Assembly (NCBI RefSeq): GCF_000974805.1
Contig: NZ_BBQZ01000002.1
Span: 499,510 to 563,509 of the forward strand
Origin: Demequina salsinemoris
GTDB lineage: Bacteria; Actinomycetota; Actinomycetes; Actinomycetales; Demequinaceae
Direction: 5' to 3'
DNA length: 64,000 bases
The notes beneath the pieces are model-generated. The model saw only the letters and a list, made by a program, of their open reading frames with translations, did not search any database and was not told where the DNA came from. A program made the position numbers and the translations under genes. Shown one piece after another: positions 46,049 to 55,027 of this stretch; the stretch's first letter is position 1; each line of letters starts with the position of its first letter.

Positions 46049-47848
46049 ATGCCTACTGACTCCGGATCGGCCCCCGACGCGCCCGACACCCTCTCCTTCG
46101 CCGATCTCGGACTCGAAGGACCCGTGCTCGAGGCGGTGCGGTCCCTCGGCTACGAGACCCCGTCGCCGATCCAGGCACGCACCATCCCGATCCTGCTGTC
46201 CGGCCGCGACGTCGTCGGCCTCGCGCAGACCGGTACGGGAAAGACCGCCGCGTTCGCGCTGCCCATCCTCGCCCGCCTCACCCGCGGCCAGCGCCGGCCC
46301 CAGGCGCTCGTGCTCGCCCCCACCCGTGAGCTCGCCCTCCAGGTGTGCGAGGCGTTCGAGAGCTACGCGTCGAAGTCGGAGGGCGTCCGCCTGCTCCCCG
46401 TCTACGGTGGCCAGGCCTACGGCGTGCAGCTGTCCGCGCTGCGCAGGGGCGTCGACGTGGTCGTCGGCACCCCCGGCCGCATCATGGACCACCTCGACCG
46501 CGGCACCCTCGACCTGTCCGAGCTCAAGTACGTCGTGCTCGACGAGGCCGACGAGATGCTCCGCATGGGCTTCGCCGAGGACGTCGAGACGATCCTCGGC
46601 GCGACGCCCGAGGACAAGCAGGTCGCGCTCTTCTCGGCCACGATGCCCAACCAGATCCGGCGCCTGTCCCAGAAGTACCTGCGCGACCCCGAGGAGGTGA
46701 CGGTCAAGGGCAAGACCAGCACGTCCTCGACCATCACCCAGCGCTACATCGTCGTCTCCTACGCGCAGAAGACCGACGCCCTCAGCCGCATCCTCGAGGT
46801 CGAGAACTTCGAGGCCGTGATCGTCTTCACGCGCACCAAGAACGAGACCGAGCAGGTCGCGGAGAAGCTCCGCGCGCGAGGCTTCGCGGCCGCCGCCATC
46901 AACGGCGACGTGGTCCAGCAGCAGCGCGAGCGCCTGGTCCAGCAGCTCAAGGACGGCAACCTCGACGTGCTCGTCGCGACCGATGTCGCCGCTCGCGGCC
47001 TCGACGTCGAGCGCATCACGCACGTCGTCAACTACGACATCCCCGTCGACACCGAGTCCTACGTCCACCGCGTCGGCCGCACCGGCCGCGCCGGACGCAC
47101 GGGAGACGCGATCAGCTTCGTGACGCCGCGCGAGCGTCGTCTCCTCGGCGCGATCGAGAAGGCCACGAGGCAGCCCCTCACCCCGATGCAGCTGCCGTCC
47201 GTCGGCGACGTCAACGCCACGCGCCTGACCCGCTTCGACGACTCGATCACCGCCGCCCTGTCCGAGACCGAGCGCATCGACCGCTTCCGCGACATCATCG
47301 CCCACTACGTCGAGCACCACGACGTGCCGGAGACCGACGTCGCCGCCGCGCTCGCGGTGGTCGCGCAGGGCGACAAGCCGCTCCTCCTGGGAGACGAGGA
47401 CGAGCTGCCGACCCAGTCGTTCTCCGAGCGCGGCAAGCAGCAGCGCGATCGCGACGGCGACCGCGGCCCTGGCGGCCCTGGACGGCGCGACAGCGCCGGG
47501 CGCATCACGTACCGCATCGAGGTCGGCCGCCGCCACAAGGTCGAGCCGCGCCAGATCGTGGGAGCGATCGCCAACGAGGGCGGGCTGGACCGCAGCGACT
47601 TCGGCGCGATCAAGGTCAACTCGACCTTCTCGCTCGTCGAGCTGCCGGAGAACCTGCCTCAGCACGTGCTCGACAAGCTGTCGCGCACCCGCATCTCGGG
47701 CGAGCTCATCGCGCTCAAGCCCGACAAGGGGACGCGCGCCTACCAGTCGAACAAGAAGCGGTACAGCGACCGCAAGGGCGGCGACCACCGCCCCTCGCGT
47801 TCGCATCACGACGGCAAGGGCCCCCGCAAGCCGCGCCGGGACTACTGA
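46049..47848 (+). CDS. deaD: DEAD-box ATP-dependent RNA helicase
   Basis: This 599-residue helicase has the Q motif (FADLGLEGPVL...TPSPIQ), motif I AQTGTGKT (about 59-66), the DEAD box at Asp165-Asp168 (VLDEADEM), FSATMPNQIRR and HRVGRTGRAGRTG. After the helicase core there is a linker and an RNA-binding DbpA/CsdA-type domain (RIEVGRRHKVEPRQIVGAIA), then a basic tail rich in Lys/Arg/Gly. It probably unwinds structured RNA in ribosome assembly or at low temperature. Confidence 0.93.
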   Translation: MPTDSGSAPDAPDTLSFADLGLEGPVLEAVRSLGYETPSPIQARTIPILLSGRDVVGLAQTGTGKTAAFALPILARLTRGQRRPQALVLAPTRELALQVCEAFESYASKSEGVRLLPVYGGQAYGVQLSALRRGVDVVVGTPGRIMDHLDRGTLDLSELKYVVLDEADEMLRMGFAEDVETILGATPEDKQVALFSATMPNQIRRLSQKYLRDPEEVTVKGKTSTSSTITQRYIVVSYAQKTDALSRILEVENFEAVIVFTRTKNETEQVAEKLRARGFAAAAINGDVVQQQRERLVQQLKDGNLDVLVATDVAARGLDVERITHVVNYDIPVDTESYVHRVGRTGRAGRTGDAISFVTPRERRLLGAIEKATRQPLTPMQLPSVGDVNATRLTRFDDSITAALSETERIDRFRDIIAHYVEHHDVPETDVAAALAVVAQGDKPLLLGDEDELPTQSFSERGKQQRDRDGDRGPGGPGRRDSAGRITYRIEVGRRHKVEPRQIVGAIANEGGLDRSDFGAIKVNSTFSLVELPENLPQHVLDKLSRTRISGELIALKPDKGTRAYQSNKKRYSDRKGGDHRPSRSHHDGKGPRKPRRDY

Positions 47849-47923
47849 GCGGAGTCCCTGGACCGCGAGCGGCCCCTGGGCCGCGGAGCGGGGCTCGGTG
47901 AGTCCCGCCGTCTGAGACGGTCG

Positions 47924-48967
47924 CTAGACCCTGACGCGCGAGCGGCTCCACCACAGTGACAGCCCAACTGCGGCCGTGACCAGCAGCCCGGCGGCACCGG
48001 CGAACCACGCGCCGATGTCCTGCTGCTCCTGCTGCACCGCCACGACCTCGTCGAGCCCGGTGAGGACGTCCGCGAGCTCGGACGCGTCCTCGGCCGCGAA
48101 GTACTCGCCGCCGGTGAGGTCGGCGACCTCCTGCAGGGTGGCCTCGTCGAGCGTCTGGCTGGGTCCCCCGCCTCCGCCGCTCATCGCCATGTCGCCTGAG
48201 TCGACCTGCGACGAGTCGCAGACCGCGGGCGATGCCTCGTCGGTGCCGAACCCGATCGTGTACACGCGCAGGCCTCGCGCGGCGGCCTCCTCGGCCGCGG
48301 TCACGGGCTCCACTCCTGCGGAGTTCGTGCCGTCTGTCAGGACGACGATGGTCTCGGCGGCATAGGAGTCGTCGTCCGAGTCGTCCTCGTCCTCGGTGAC
48401 CTCGACGCCCGTCGAGGCGACGTCCGAGTCGACCTGCGCGATCGCGTCGATCGAGGTGAGGATCGACTGCCCGATCGCGGTGCCCCGCGACGTGGTGAGG
48501 GAGCCGATCGCGTCGATCAGCTCGTCCCGATCCGTCGTCGGCTCGGACACCAGGGAGGCGCTCGACGAGAACGCCACGATGCCGATCGCGACCGACTCGT
48601 CCTGGGACTCGACGAACTCGATCGCTGCTTCCTGGGCGGCCTCGATCCTGTTGGGGTCCACGTCGGTCGAGCACATCGAGCTCGACACGTCGATCGCGAG
48701 CATGATCGTGGCCTCGCTCGTCGCGACGTCCACCGTGGTCTGAGGGCGTGCCACCGCCGCTGACGCTGCCACGATGCCAAGCGCCAGCAGCGACGCCGGG
48801 ACCCAGCGCCGAGCACGGGACTGGGTCGCGACCGCGGCGCGTACGGCCCGAACGGACGGGATCACCACGGCGTTGCGGCGACGGCGGCGACGCGTCAGCC
48901 ACCACACGGCGACGAGCGCGGGCAGCAGCAGGAGCGCCGCGAGGGCGAAGGGCCAGGCGAAGGACAT
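47924..48967 (-). CDS. vWA-domain membrane protein (second of the MoxR operon)
   Basis: This 347-residue protein has an N-terminal helix (6-25), a second at about 60-75, a von Willebrand A domain with the MIDAS motif AIDVSSSM, and a C-terminal helix near 320-345. Between residues 180 and 200 is an acidic loop (VTEDEDDSDDDSY). It resembles BatA/BatB. The start overlaps the stop of the preceding vWA gene by one base (TGATG), so translation is coupled. It would act with the MoxR ATPase in assembling or stressing envelope complexes. Confidence 0.85.
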   Translation of the reverse strand: MSFAWPFALAALLLLPALVAVWWLTRRRRRRNAVVIPSVRAVRAAVATQSRARRWVPASLLALGIVAASAAVARPQTTVDVATSEATIMLAIDVSSSMCSTDVDPNRIEAAQEAAIEFVESQDESVAIGIVAFSSSASLVSEPTTDRDELIDAIGSLTTSRGTAIGQSILTSIDAIAQVDSDVASTGVEVTEDEDDSDDDSYAAETIVVLTDGTNSAGVEPVTAAEEAAARGLRVYTIGFGTDEASPAVCDSSQVDSGDMAMSGGGGGPSQTLDEATLQEVADLTGGEYFAAEDASELADVLTGLDEVVAVQQEQQDIGAWFAGAAGLLVTAAVGLSLWWSRSRVRV

Positions 48968-49998
48968 CAGAGCAGCCTCCCGGTCCGCACGATCGTGATC
49001 CCCGCGCCGGCGACGAGCAGCGCGAGCGCGAGCGCGGCAAGGAACGGCGTGAGCTCCCGCTCCTCCTCCTGCACGGTGACCCGCAGGTCGAGGCTCGAGG
49101 CCACGTCGTCGAGCTCGGAGACGTCGGACAGTGCGTGATAGGAGCCGCCGGTGGTCGCGGCGATCTCGGTGAGCAGCTCCTCGTCGAGCGCCGTCGACGC
49201 GGTGTAGCCGTCGACCTCGATCGTGGTGCCCTCAGTGGTGCCTACACCGACCGTCTCGACGTGGACGCCCAGCTCGGCGGCGAGCTCGGCGGCGGCGATC
49301 GCATCGGGGTCGCTCGTCTGCTCCCCGTCCGAGATGAGGACGATCGTGGCCGATCCCCAGTAGCCGAGGTCGGACGTGTCGCTCGTCTCCGTATAGTCGG
49401 CGGCCTGCGCGTCGGTGCCGTCGAGCGTGCTCGTGCCGTCGTCTGTGGTGCCGTCGTCTGTGCTGCCATCGAGCGTCACCGTCTCCCCGGTGATCGCGCT
49501 CAGCGCGGTGAGGATCGCCTGGCCGAGCGACGTGGATCCCGAGGACGAGGCGCTCGCGATCGCGGCGATCGCCTCGGTGTGGTCCTCGGACGGCAGCTGC
49601 GTGCTGAGCGCGCCGCCTGAGAAGGCCACGACTCCGACGTCCACGGACGATGCCTGCGCCTCCACGATCTCCGACGCCGCCTCCTGGGCGGCCTCGAGGC
49701 GGCTGGGCGACACGTCGTCGGCCGTCATGCTCGCCGAGGTGTCGATCGCGATCACGACCGTGCCCGCGGCACGCGGAAGCGTGATCACCGCCTGGGGGCG
49801 CGCCGAGGACACGAGCAGCAGGCCGACGCCCGCGATGAGCAGCGCCGTGGGCACCTGGGGGGCCCAGGATCGACGCGTCGGGATGCCAGCGGCGGCGAGC
49901 GCGCGTCGGCGCCGTCGCGCCAGGACCACGGCGCCGGCGGTGAGCGCGGCGACCGCGACGGCGGCCGCGAGCAGCATCCAGGGGCTGAGGAAGGTCAC
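48967..49998 (-). CDS. vWA-domain membrane protein (first of the MoxR operon)
   Basis: This 343-residue protein starts at GTG 49996-49998. Helices lie at about 7-25 and 55-75, the MIDAS motif is AIDTSASMTADD, and a final helix is at about 320-340. A low-complexity Asp/Thr stretch (about residues 184-205) interrupts the domain. The start overlaps the DUF58 stop by 4 bases (GTGA). It is the usual partner of the second vWA protein (BatA/BatB style). Confidence 0.85.
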   Translation of the reverse strand: MTFLSPWMLLAAAVAVAALTAGAVVLARRRRRALAAAGIPTRRSWAPQVPTALLIAGVGLLLVSSARPQAVITLPRAAGTVVIAIDTSASMTADDVSPSRLEAAQEAASEIVEAQASSVDVGVVAFSGGALSTQLPSEDHTEAIAAIASASSSGSTSLGQAILTALSAITGETVTLDGSTDDGTTDDGTSTLDGTDAQAADYTETSDTSDLGYWGSATIVLISDGEQTSDPDAIAAAELAAELGVHVETVGVGTTEGTTIEVDGYTASTALDEELLTEIAATTGGSYHALSDVSELDDVASSLDLRVTVQEEERELTPFLAALALALLVAGAGITIVRTGRLL

Positions 49999-50891
49999 GC
50001 ACGCCTCCACGCGGTGGAACGGACGATGCGGACGAGGACGTCGGCGAGCGAGTCGGCGGTGGAGACGGTGTGGAGGTCGACGCGCGCGGCGCGGGCGGCC
50101 TCGGCCAGCAGGGCGTCCTCGCGCGCGATCTCTGCCGCGAAGCGCGCACGGAAGCCGGGGTCGGACACGTCCACGAGCACCTGCTCCCCCGTCTCGGAGT
50201 CCTCCATGACGACGGGGCCGAGCTCGGGGAGCTCGCGCTCGAGCGGGTCGACCACGCGGATGAGCGCGACCTCGTGACGGCGCGCGAGCAGCGACAGCTC
50301 GCGCTGCCATCCGTCCTGGCCCACGAGGTCGGACACGACGATCACGAGCCCCCTGCGGCGGGCGGTGGCGGCGGCCACGCGCAGCATGCCGCGCAGGTCC
50401 GTGGGGGTTCCCGGCGTTCCGGCGGGAGCCGCGGCCCGCAGCTCGCGGGTCAGCAGCAGGGACTGGTGGCGACCGGAGCCGGGCTGGATGACTCGCAGCG
50501 CCTGGTCGTCGTACAGGAGGGCGCTGACCCTGTCGCCGGTCGAGCCCAGGAGCCGGGTGAGCGCGACCGCGATCCCGGCGAGCGCATCGTCCTTGCCTCT
50601 GCCCTCCGCGCCGAAGCGCATCGACGCCGAGCGGTCGAGGACGAGCCAAGCGGTGACCTCGCGGTCCTCGTCGTAGCGGCGCACGTGGGTCTCGTCGAGT
50701 CGCGCGGTCACCGCCCAGTCGATGCGACGGGCCTCGTCGCCATCCGCGTACGGTCGCACGTCGGCGACGTCCATGCCGCTGCCACGCTGGGACGTCCGGT
50801 GTCCTCCCTGGAGCCGGCCGTCCACGCGGTGGAGCAGCCTCCACTCGAGGCCTGTCAGGAGCCGCTCGGGGACATCGGTGGGCATCGTCAC
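49995..50891 (-). CDS. DUF58-domain protein
   Basis: This 298-residue protein has the signature VRPYADGDEARRIDWAVTAR and a vWA-like motif LVLDRSASM. DUF58 genes always accompany MoxR ATPase genes in such operons. It overlaps the preceding moxR stop by 4 bases and the following vWA start by 4 bases. Its role is unknown, probably a partner or substrate adaptor of the ATPase. Confidence 0.87.
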   Translation of the reverse strand: MTMPTDVPERLLTGLEWRLLHRVDGRLQGGHRTSQRGSGMDVADVRPYADGDEARRIDWAVTARLDETHVRRYDEDREVTAWLVLDRSASMRFGAEGRGKDDALAGIAVALTRLLGSTGDRVSALLYDDQALRVIQPGSGRHQSLLLTRELRAAAPAGTPGTPTDLRGMLRVAAATARRRGLVIVVSDLVGQDGWQRELSLLARRHEVALIRVVDPLERELPELGPVVMEDSETGEQVLVDVSDPGFRARFAAEIAREDALLAEAARAARVDLHTVSTADSLADVLVRIVRSTAWRRA

Positions 50892-51907
50892 CGACCGGCA
50901 GTCGCGGGCGCGGGCTGCGGAGCGGGCACGGCGGTCATGACGCGGGACACGATCGTGTCCGCCGAGACGTCGTCGGCCATGGCCTCGTAGCTGAGGACGA
51001 TGCGGTGGCGCAGCACGTCGGGAGCGAGGTCACGGATGTCCTGGGGCAGCACGTAGTCGCGGCCCCTGAGAAGCGCGAGCGCGCGACCAGCGAGGGCCAG
51101 GTTGATCGACGCGCGCGGGCTCGCGCCGTAGGTGACGTACTGGTCCAGCTCGGGCAGCCCCGCGGCGGCCGGGAACCGGGTCGCGTGGGACAGGCGCACG
51201 GCGTACTCCATCAGCGACGGGTCTACGTAGACCCGCTCGGTGGCGGCCTGGAGCGCGAGCAGCCGCTCGGGGTCGAGGACCTGCTCGGGACCGGGCCCCT
51301 TGGCGATGGCGCGGTCCACGACCGCGAACTCCTCGGTCGGGGTCGGGTAGCCGACCACGACCTTCATCATGAAGCGGTCCATCTGCGCCTCGGGCAGCGG
51401 GTACGTGCCCTCGGACTCGATCGGGTTCTGCGTCGCCATGACCAGGAACGGGTTCGGCACCTTGTGCGTCTCGCGGCCGATCGTGACCTGGCGCTCCTGC
51501 ATGACCTCGAGCAGCGCGCTCTGCACCTTGGCGGGTGCGCGGTTGATCTCGTCGGCGAGCAGGAGGTTCGCGAACACGGGGCCGAGGCTCGTGACGAACT
51601 CGCCCGTGCCCTGGTGGAAGATCCTGGTGCCGACCAGGTCCGCGGGGACCAGGTCGGGCGTGAACTGGATGCGCTGGAAGGTGCCGCCTGTCGCGGTGGC
51701 CAGCGAGTTCACGGTGAGGGTCTTCGCGAGTCCAGGCACGCCCTCGACGAGCACGTGGCCGCGCGCGAGCAGCGCCACGAGCAGCCGCTCGAGCAGGTGA
51801 TCCTGTCCGACGATCGTCTTCTTGACCTCGTAGAGCACCTGCTCCAGCTGGGCGGCGGGGGTCTCTTCCATGGCGGTCCTCTCGGGATGGTGCGGGTCGT
51901 ACGTCAT
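50888..51907 (-). CDS. moxR: MoxR-family AAA+ ATPase
   Basis: This 339-residue AAA+ chaperone-like ATPase has Walker A GVPGLAKT, Walker B LLLADEINRAP, sensor region FLVMATQNPIESEGTYPLPE and the arginine-finger region SPRASINLALAGRALA. It presumably remodels the vWA/DUF58 proteins encoded next. Its start overlaps the upstream HtrA-like gene stop by ATGA (51904-51907). The operon order is HtrA-like, moxR, DUF58, vWA, vWA. Confidence 0.92.
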   Translation of the reverse strand: MTYDPHHPERTAMEETPAAQLEQVLYEVKKTIVGQDHLLERLLVALLARGHVLVEGVPGLAKTLTVNSLATATGGTFQRIQFTPDLVPADLVGTRIFHQGTGEFVTSLGPVFANLLLADEINRAPAKVQSALLEVMQERQVTIGRETHKVPNPFLVMATQNPIESEGTYPLPEAQMDRFMMKVVVGYPTPTEEFAVVDRAIAKGPGPEQVLDPERLLALQAATERVYVDPSLMEYAVRLSHATRFPAAAGLPELDQYVTYGASPRASINLALAGRALALLRGRDYVLPQDIRDLAPDVLRHRIVLSYEAMADDVSADTIVSRVMTAVPAPQPAPATAGR

Positions 51908-52683
51908 TGCTGGGGTCCTCCGTCTCCCTCTCCCCCGTCGCCGGCCAGGGCCGTGCCGACGGGCACTGCCAGGCCGATGCCGGAGAAGCCCTCGTCGTCG
52001 TCGGCCGTGAGCAGCGCGACGACGATGCCGACGACCTGCCCGTCCTCGTTGACGAGCGGGCCGCCCGCACTGCCGGGGTTCACGGCCGCGTCGAACTGGA
52101 TCAGCCCCGACGCGGTGAGATCGGCGATGTCGACGTCGCGGTCCAGGCCCGACACGACCCCTGAGGACACCGACCATTCGAGCCCGAGGGGGTTGCCGAT
52201 CGCGATCACCGAGTCGCCGATGGAGGCCGAGCCGCCGATGGTGGCGGGGACGAGCACGGACGGGAGGGCGTCGGGCGTGAGCGTCGCGGTGCCGGACTCC
52301 GTGTCGGCGTCAGCGATCGAGGCCGAGGCGGTCGTGCCGTCGTAGAAGGTGAGGGTGATCTCGTCGGCGTCCTCCACGAGGCTCAGCGCGGTGAGGATCG
52401 ATCCGTCCTCGTTGACGACCACGCCGGCTCCTGTCGCGGTGGAGGTCTCGAGGACGACGACCGAGGGCGCGACGGTCTCGTAGATGTCCTGGGTGGTCAC
52501 CGAGTCCGCCTGCGCCGAAGCGCTCGCGGTCGCAGAGGCCGTGGGCTCCGCCGCGGCGGACGCCGAGGCCCACCTGGCGGTGAACGCGGACACCGCGACG
52601 ACGGCGACGAGCGCGACCACGCCGATGGCCGACCAGAGCAGCGCTCGGCGGCGGGGCGCACGGGTGTCGGGCACGGGATCCAT
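51904..52683 (-). CDS. Trypsin-like (HtrA-type) protein lacking its catalytic triad
   Basis: This 259-residue protein has one N-terminal membrane helix (about 13-33), an Ala/Ser/Thr-rich linker (40-60) and an HtrA-like trypsin domain without a PDZ. Alignment by eye to the DegP/HtrA pattern puts Ser101 where the catalytic His is expected (TALSLVEDADEI) and Glu129 at the Asp. Ala206 is at the Ser, giving NPGSAGGPL instead of NPGNSGGPL. The fold is kept (SVIAIGNPLGLEW, FDAAVNPG) but catalysis is not expected. It is the first gene of the MoxR operon; ATG 52681-52683 is the natural start. It may be a regulatory pseudoprotease. Confidence 0.8.
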   Translation of the reverse strand: MDPVPDTRAPRRRALLWSAIGVVALVAVVAVSAFTARWASASAAAEPTASATASASAQADSVTTQDIYETVAPSVVVLETSTATGAGVVVNEDGSILTALSLVEDADEITLTFYDGTTASASIADADTESGTATLTPDALPSVLVPATIGGSASIGDSVIAIGNPLGLEWSVSSGVVSGLDRDVDIADLTASGLIQFDAAVNPGSAGGPLVNEDGQVVGIVVALLTADDDEGFSGIGLAVPVGTALAGDGGEGDGGPQQ

Positions 52684-52771
52684 GCCGAGCACGCTAGGGC
52701 CCGTAACTAAGAAATCACTGAGAAAGGCCACCAAGGTGGCTGGGGCAGCGCGCGGACGGGCCCCGTGGCCG

Positions 52772-52984
52772 CTACAGGGCCGCGCGCACGTCCCGTCCCT
52801 TGAGGGGCTTGCCGAACAACGGCGCGAGCAGGCACACGTCGCCCACGCCCACGCCGACGAAGACGGTTCCGACAGCGGCCAGGGCCCATCCGGCGCCGCC
52901 GGTCGCCACGCCGGCGCCGATCAATGCGAGGCCGATGACACCGCGCGTCCAGCGCCCCGCCGTCGAGCTCATGAAGCTCACCAT
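52772..52984 (-). CDS. YgaP-like (DUF2892) small membrane protein
   Basis: This 70-residue protein has two hydrophobic segments (about residues 12-30 and 33-52) and the pattern TAGRWTRGVIGLALIGAG then CLLAPLFGKPLKGR. That is the DUF2892/YgaP transmembrane domain often found with rhodanese or persulfide enzymes. GGAAGGA lies 9 bases upstream of the ATG. A CsoR-type site lies about 52 bases upstream, suggesting copper or persulfide control. Confidence 0.75.
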   Translation of the reverse strand: MVSFMSSTAGRWTRGVIGLALIGAGVATGGAGWALAAVGTVFVGVGVGDVCLLAPLFGKPLKGRDVRAAL

Positions 52985-53035
52985 GATGCGCCATCCTTCC
53001 GGGGCGGGCGGGCGCCCGCCTTCCTCAAGGCGACC

Positions 53036-53053
53036 ATACCCCCGGGGGGATAC
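53036..53053. promoter_or_regulatory. Second CsoR-type near-palindrome, upstream of the DUF2892 gene
   Basis: ATACCCCCGGGGGGATAC has five C/G pairs around the centre and matching AT/AT ends, with one mismatched pair. It resembles the palindrome ATACCCCATGGGGTAT upstream of the CPVC membrane-protein gene. It lies 52-69 bases upstream of the DUF2892 start. Confidence 0.5.
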
Positions 53054-53077
53054 ATCTCGCGAGGTGTGACGGCGGGC

Positions 53078-53689
53078 TCAGGCCTGGACGGCCGCGAGAT
53101 CGAACGCCTCGGGGCCGAGCGACGGCGGCGCGGAGGTCCCGAGGACCCACTCGAGGGCCCAGGGCAACGGCCCGTGGCCGTCGGCGGGGTTGAGATGCCC
53201 CGCCCCGGGGAGCTCGTGCACATCGGCGCGCCACCCACGCGTGAGCGACGCGAGGCTCTGCGTCCGGTGCGGGTCGGACTCGCGTCCGATGACGGTGACC
53301 GCGCCGGCACCCGCGGCGGCGCCCACGCCCATCACGTCGTCGTCGCAGCGGAAGGAGGACACGGCGTCGACCAGCTCATGCGGAGTGGGAGGCGCGACGA
53401 GCAGCACGCGACTCACCTTGAGATGGTCGGGCAGGTCGGCGCCCATGAGGCACCACAGCACGGTGCCGAGCGAGTGCGCGACGACGACGCGATCGCCGTC
53501 CCCCAGCATCTCGAGCTCCTGAAGCGCGACCTGACGCCATGCATCGAGGTCGGGAGCGGCGCACTGCGGAAGGAGCGGGAACTGCACGGGCACCCCACGG
53601 GACCGCAGGGACTCGCCGAGCGGCCAGAGCCAGTGCGCGGAGTTGCGCGGGGACATGCCGTGCAGGAGCAGGACTCGTGTCTGGGTCAC
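53078..53689 (-). CDS. RBBP9/YdeN-family serine hydrolase
   Basis: This 203-residue alpha/beta-hydrolase has LLLHGMSPRNSAHWLWPL at the N-terminus, nucleophile Ser73 in VVVAHSLGTVLWC, the acid near GRESDPH and the His in PGAGHLNP. This is the RBBP9/YdeN pattern of small cytoplasmic serine hydrolases. Substrate is unknown. It starts downstream (minus direction) of a region 53690-53808 that holds no further recognisable gene. Confidence 0.8.
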   Translation of the reverse strand: MTQTRVLLLHGMSPRNSAHWLWPLGESLRSRGVPVQFPLLPQCAAPDLDAWRQVALQELEMLGDGDRVVVAHSLGTVLWCLMGADLPDHLKVSRVLLVAPPTPHELVDAVSSFRCDDDVMGVGAAAGAGAVTVIGRESDPHRTQSLASLTRGWRADVHELPGAGHLNPADGHGPLPWALEWVLGTSAPPSLGPEAFDLAAVQA

Positions 53690-53808
53690 CGGGGAGCCTT
53701 TCGTCGTCGGGGATCACGCACCCGACGGGGCTCCGGCATCATCGGCGGGCGACGAGCGCGCCCTCCCTCAACGGTATACCCACCCCCGCATGAGCGGCGC
53801 CACGCCGG

Positions 53809-53910
53809 CTACGACTCGACGACGGCTTCCGCAGGAAGGCCGAAGGCGAGCGCCACCCCGAGCACCGCGATGGTCGTCGCCAGCGCGAGCTTGACCACGA
53901 GTCGCACCAT
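53809..53910 (-). CDS. Possible 33-residue membrane miniprotein
   Basis: A 33-codon frame starts at ATG 53908-53910 with GGAGG 7 bases upstream. It encodes one hydrophobic segment (LVVKLALATTIAVLGVALAF) and a short acidic end. No homologue is recognised. It lies inside a 398-base stretch (53690-54087) without other genes, apart from the terminator at 54047-54081. Confidence 0.35.
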   Translation of the reverse strand: MVRLVVKLALATTIAVLGVALAFGLPAEAVVES

Positions 53911-54046
53911 CCCGCACCTCCGGGAATCAGGTCCAGCGCGCACGCCCGACAGTGGACGTGTCAACGGACACGTGATCCCACGGTAGATCCGCACGGGACC
54001 GGTCGCAACGCGGTGAGGCGCGTCCGCTCGCGCGAGGACCCCCACT

Positions 54047-54081
54047 CCGCGGCGGCCGAGAGGAGAGCACGGCCGCCGCGG
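54047..54081 (-). terminator. Hairpin downstream of the SDR gene
   Basis: CCGCGGCGGCCG (54047-54058) and CGGCCGCCGCGG (54070-54081) form a 12-base stem with an 11-base loop. It lies 7 bases beyond the stop of the minus-strand SDR gene. Confidence 0.7.
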
Positions 54082-54087
54082 CGCGCG

Positions 54088-54921
54088 TCAGGCCTGAGCC
54101 TGGTCGATGTGGGACGGGACGGTCAGCGCGACCTTCCCCAGGGTGCCGCCGTCGGTGGCGGCGATGCTGACGCCGGTCATGTAGGTGGCATCGTCGGACG
54201 ACAGGAACAGCACGAGGCCGACCGTGTCGTCGAGGTTCGGGGCGCGGTCCAGCTTGAGCGGGATCTCGGTGGCCGTCTTGTCCCAGCCGCCGGCGGCCTG
54301 CTCGTGCGAGTCCTTCGAGCTCTCGCCCGTGATGAAGCCGGTCGACATGCCGTGGGCCGGGCACACGGCGTTGACGCGGATGCCGAGACGTCCAGCCGAC
54401 AGCGCCGCTGCCTTGACGAAGCCGTTGACGCCGTGCTTGGCGGCCGTGTAGCCGGTCCAGCCGGGGTAGGCGGAGATGCCGGCCGCCGAGCTGCAGATCA
54501 CGACCGAGCCCTTGCCCGCGGGCTTCATGACGCGCACCGCGTGCTTCGTGGACAGGAACGCTCCCGTGAGGTTGACCGCGATATTGCGGTTCCACGCGTC
54601 GAGATCCATCTCCTCGAGCGGCACGAAGCCGAAGCCCGGCTCGGGGATGCCGGCGTTCGCGTACATCACGTCGAGCTTGCCGTACTCGGCGACCGTGCGG
54701 TCGACCATCGCGGCGACCGAGGGCTCGTCGGAGATGTCGCACGCGATCGCCATCGCCGTGCCGCCCGCGGCGATGACCTCGTCCGCGACGGCCTGGGCGC
54801 GGTCCTCGCCGATGTCGGCGACGACGACCTTGGCGCCTTCCTTCGCGTACCTGAGCACCGCGGCGCGGCCGAGGCCGGAGCCACCGCCGGTCACGATCAC
54901 CACTGCGTCCTGAAACCTCAT
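54088..54921 (-). CDS. Short-chain dehydrogenase/reductase (SDR)
   Basis: This 277-residue NAD(P)-dependent enzyme has the cofactor motif VTGGGSGLG (residues 10-18), NAGIPEPG, the Ser in VICSSAAGIS and the Tyr/Lys in TGYTAAKHGVNG. It resembles cyclopentanol/levodione-like classical SDRs. ATG at 54921 is used; the longer frame would run through the operator region. It follows a marR gene (stop 55071) with an operator between them, so the MarR probably represses it. Confidence 0.82.
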   Translation of the reverse strand: MRFQDAVVIVTGGGSGLGRAAVLRYAKEGAKVVVADIGEDRAQAVADEVIAAGGTAMAIACDISDEPSVAAMVDRTVAEYGKLDVMYANAGIPEPGFGFVPLEEMDLDAWNRNIAVNLTGAFLSTKHAVRVMKPAGKGSVVICSSAAGISAYPGWTGYTAAKHGVNGFVKAAALSAGRLGIRVNAVCPAHGMSTGFITGESSKDSHEQAAGGWDKTATEIPLKLDRAPNLDDTVGLVLFLSSDDATYMTGVSIAATDGGTLGKVALTVPSHIDQAQA

Positions 54922-55027
54922 GACAACCTCCAAGGGTCGACGCGTCAGCGCTGTCGCGCTTCCGCGGAGCCGAGCATGCGGGGACTTCTGTGTCCGCCGT
55001 CGGGGGTGCCGGCTCGCGACCACTTTA

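Noticed and set aside
53773-53787. Third CsoR-like site (GGTATACCCACCCCC)
   Set aside because: Only one half resembles the pattern; there is no symmetric partner, unlike the sites at 14637 and 53036.
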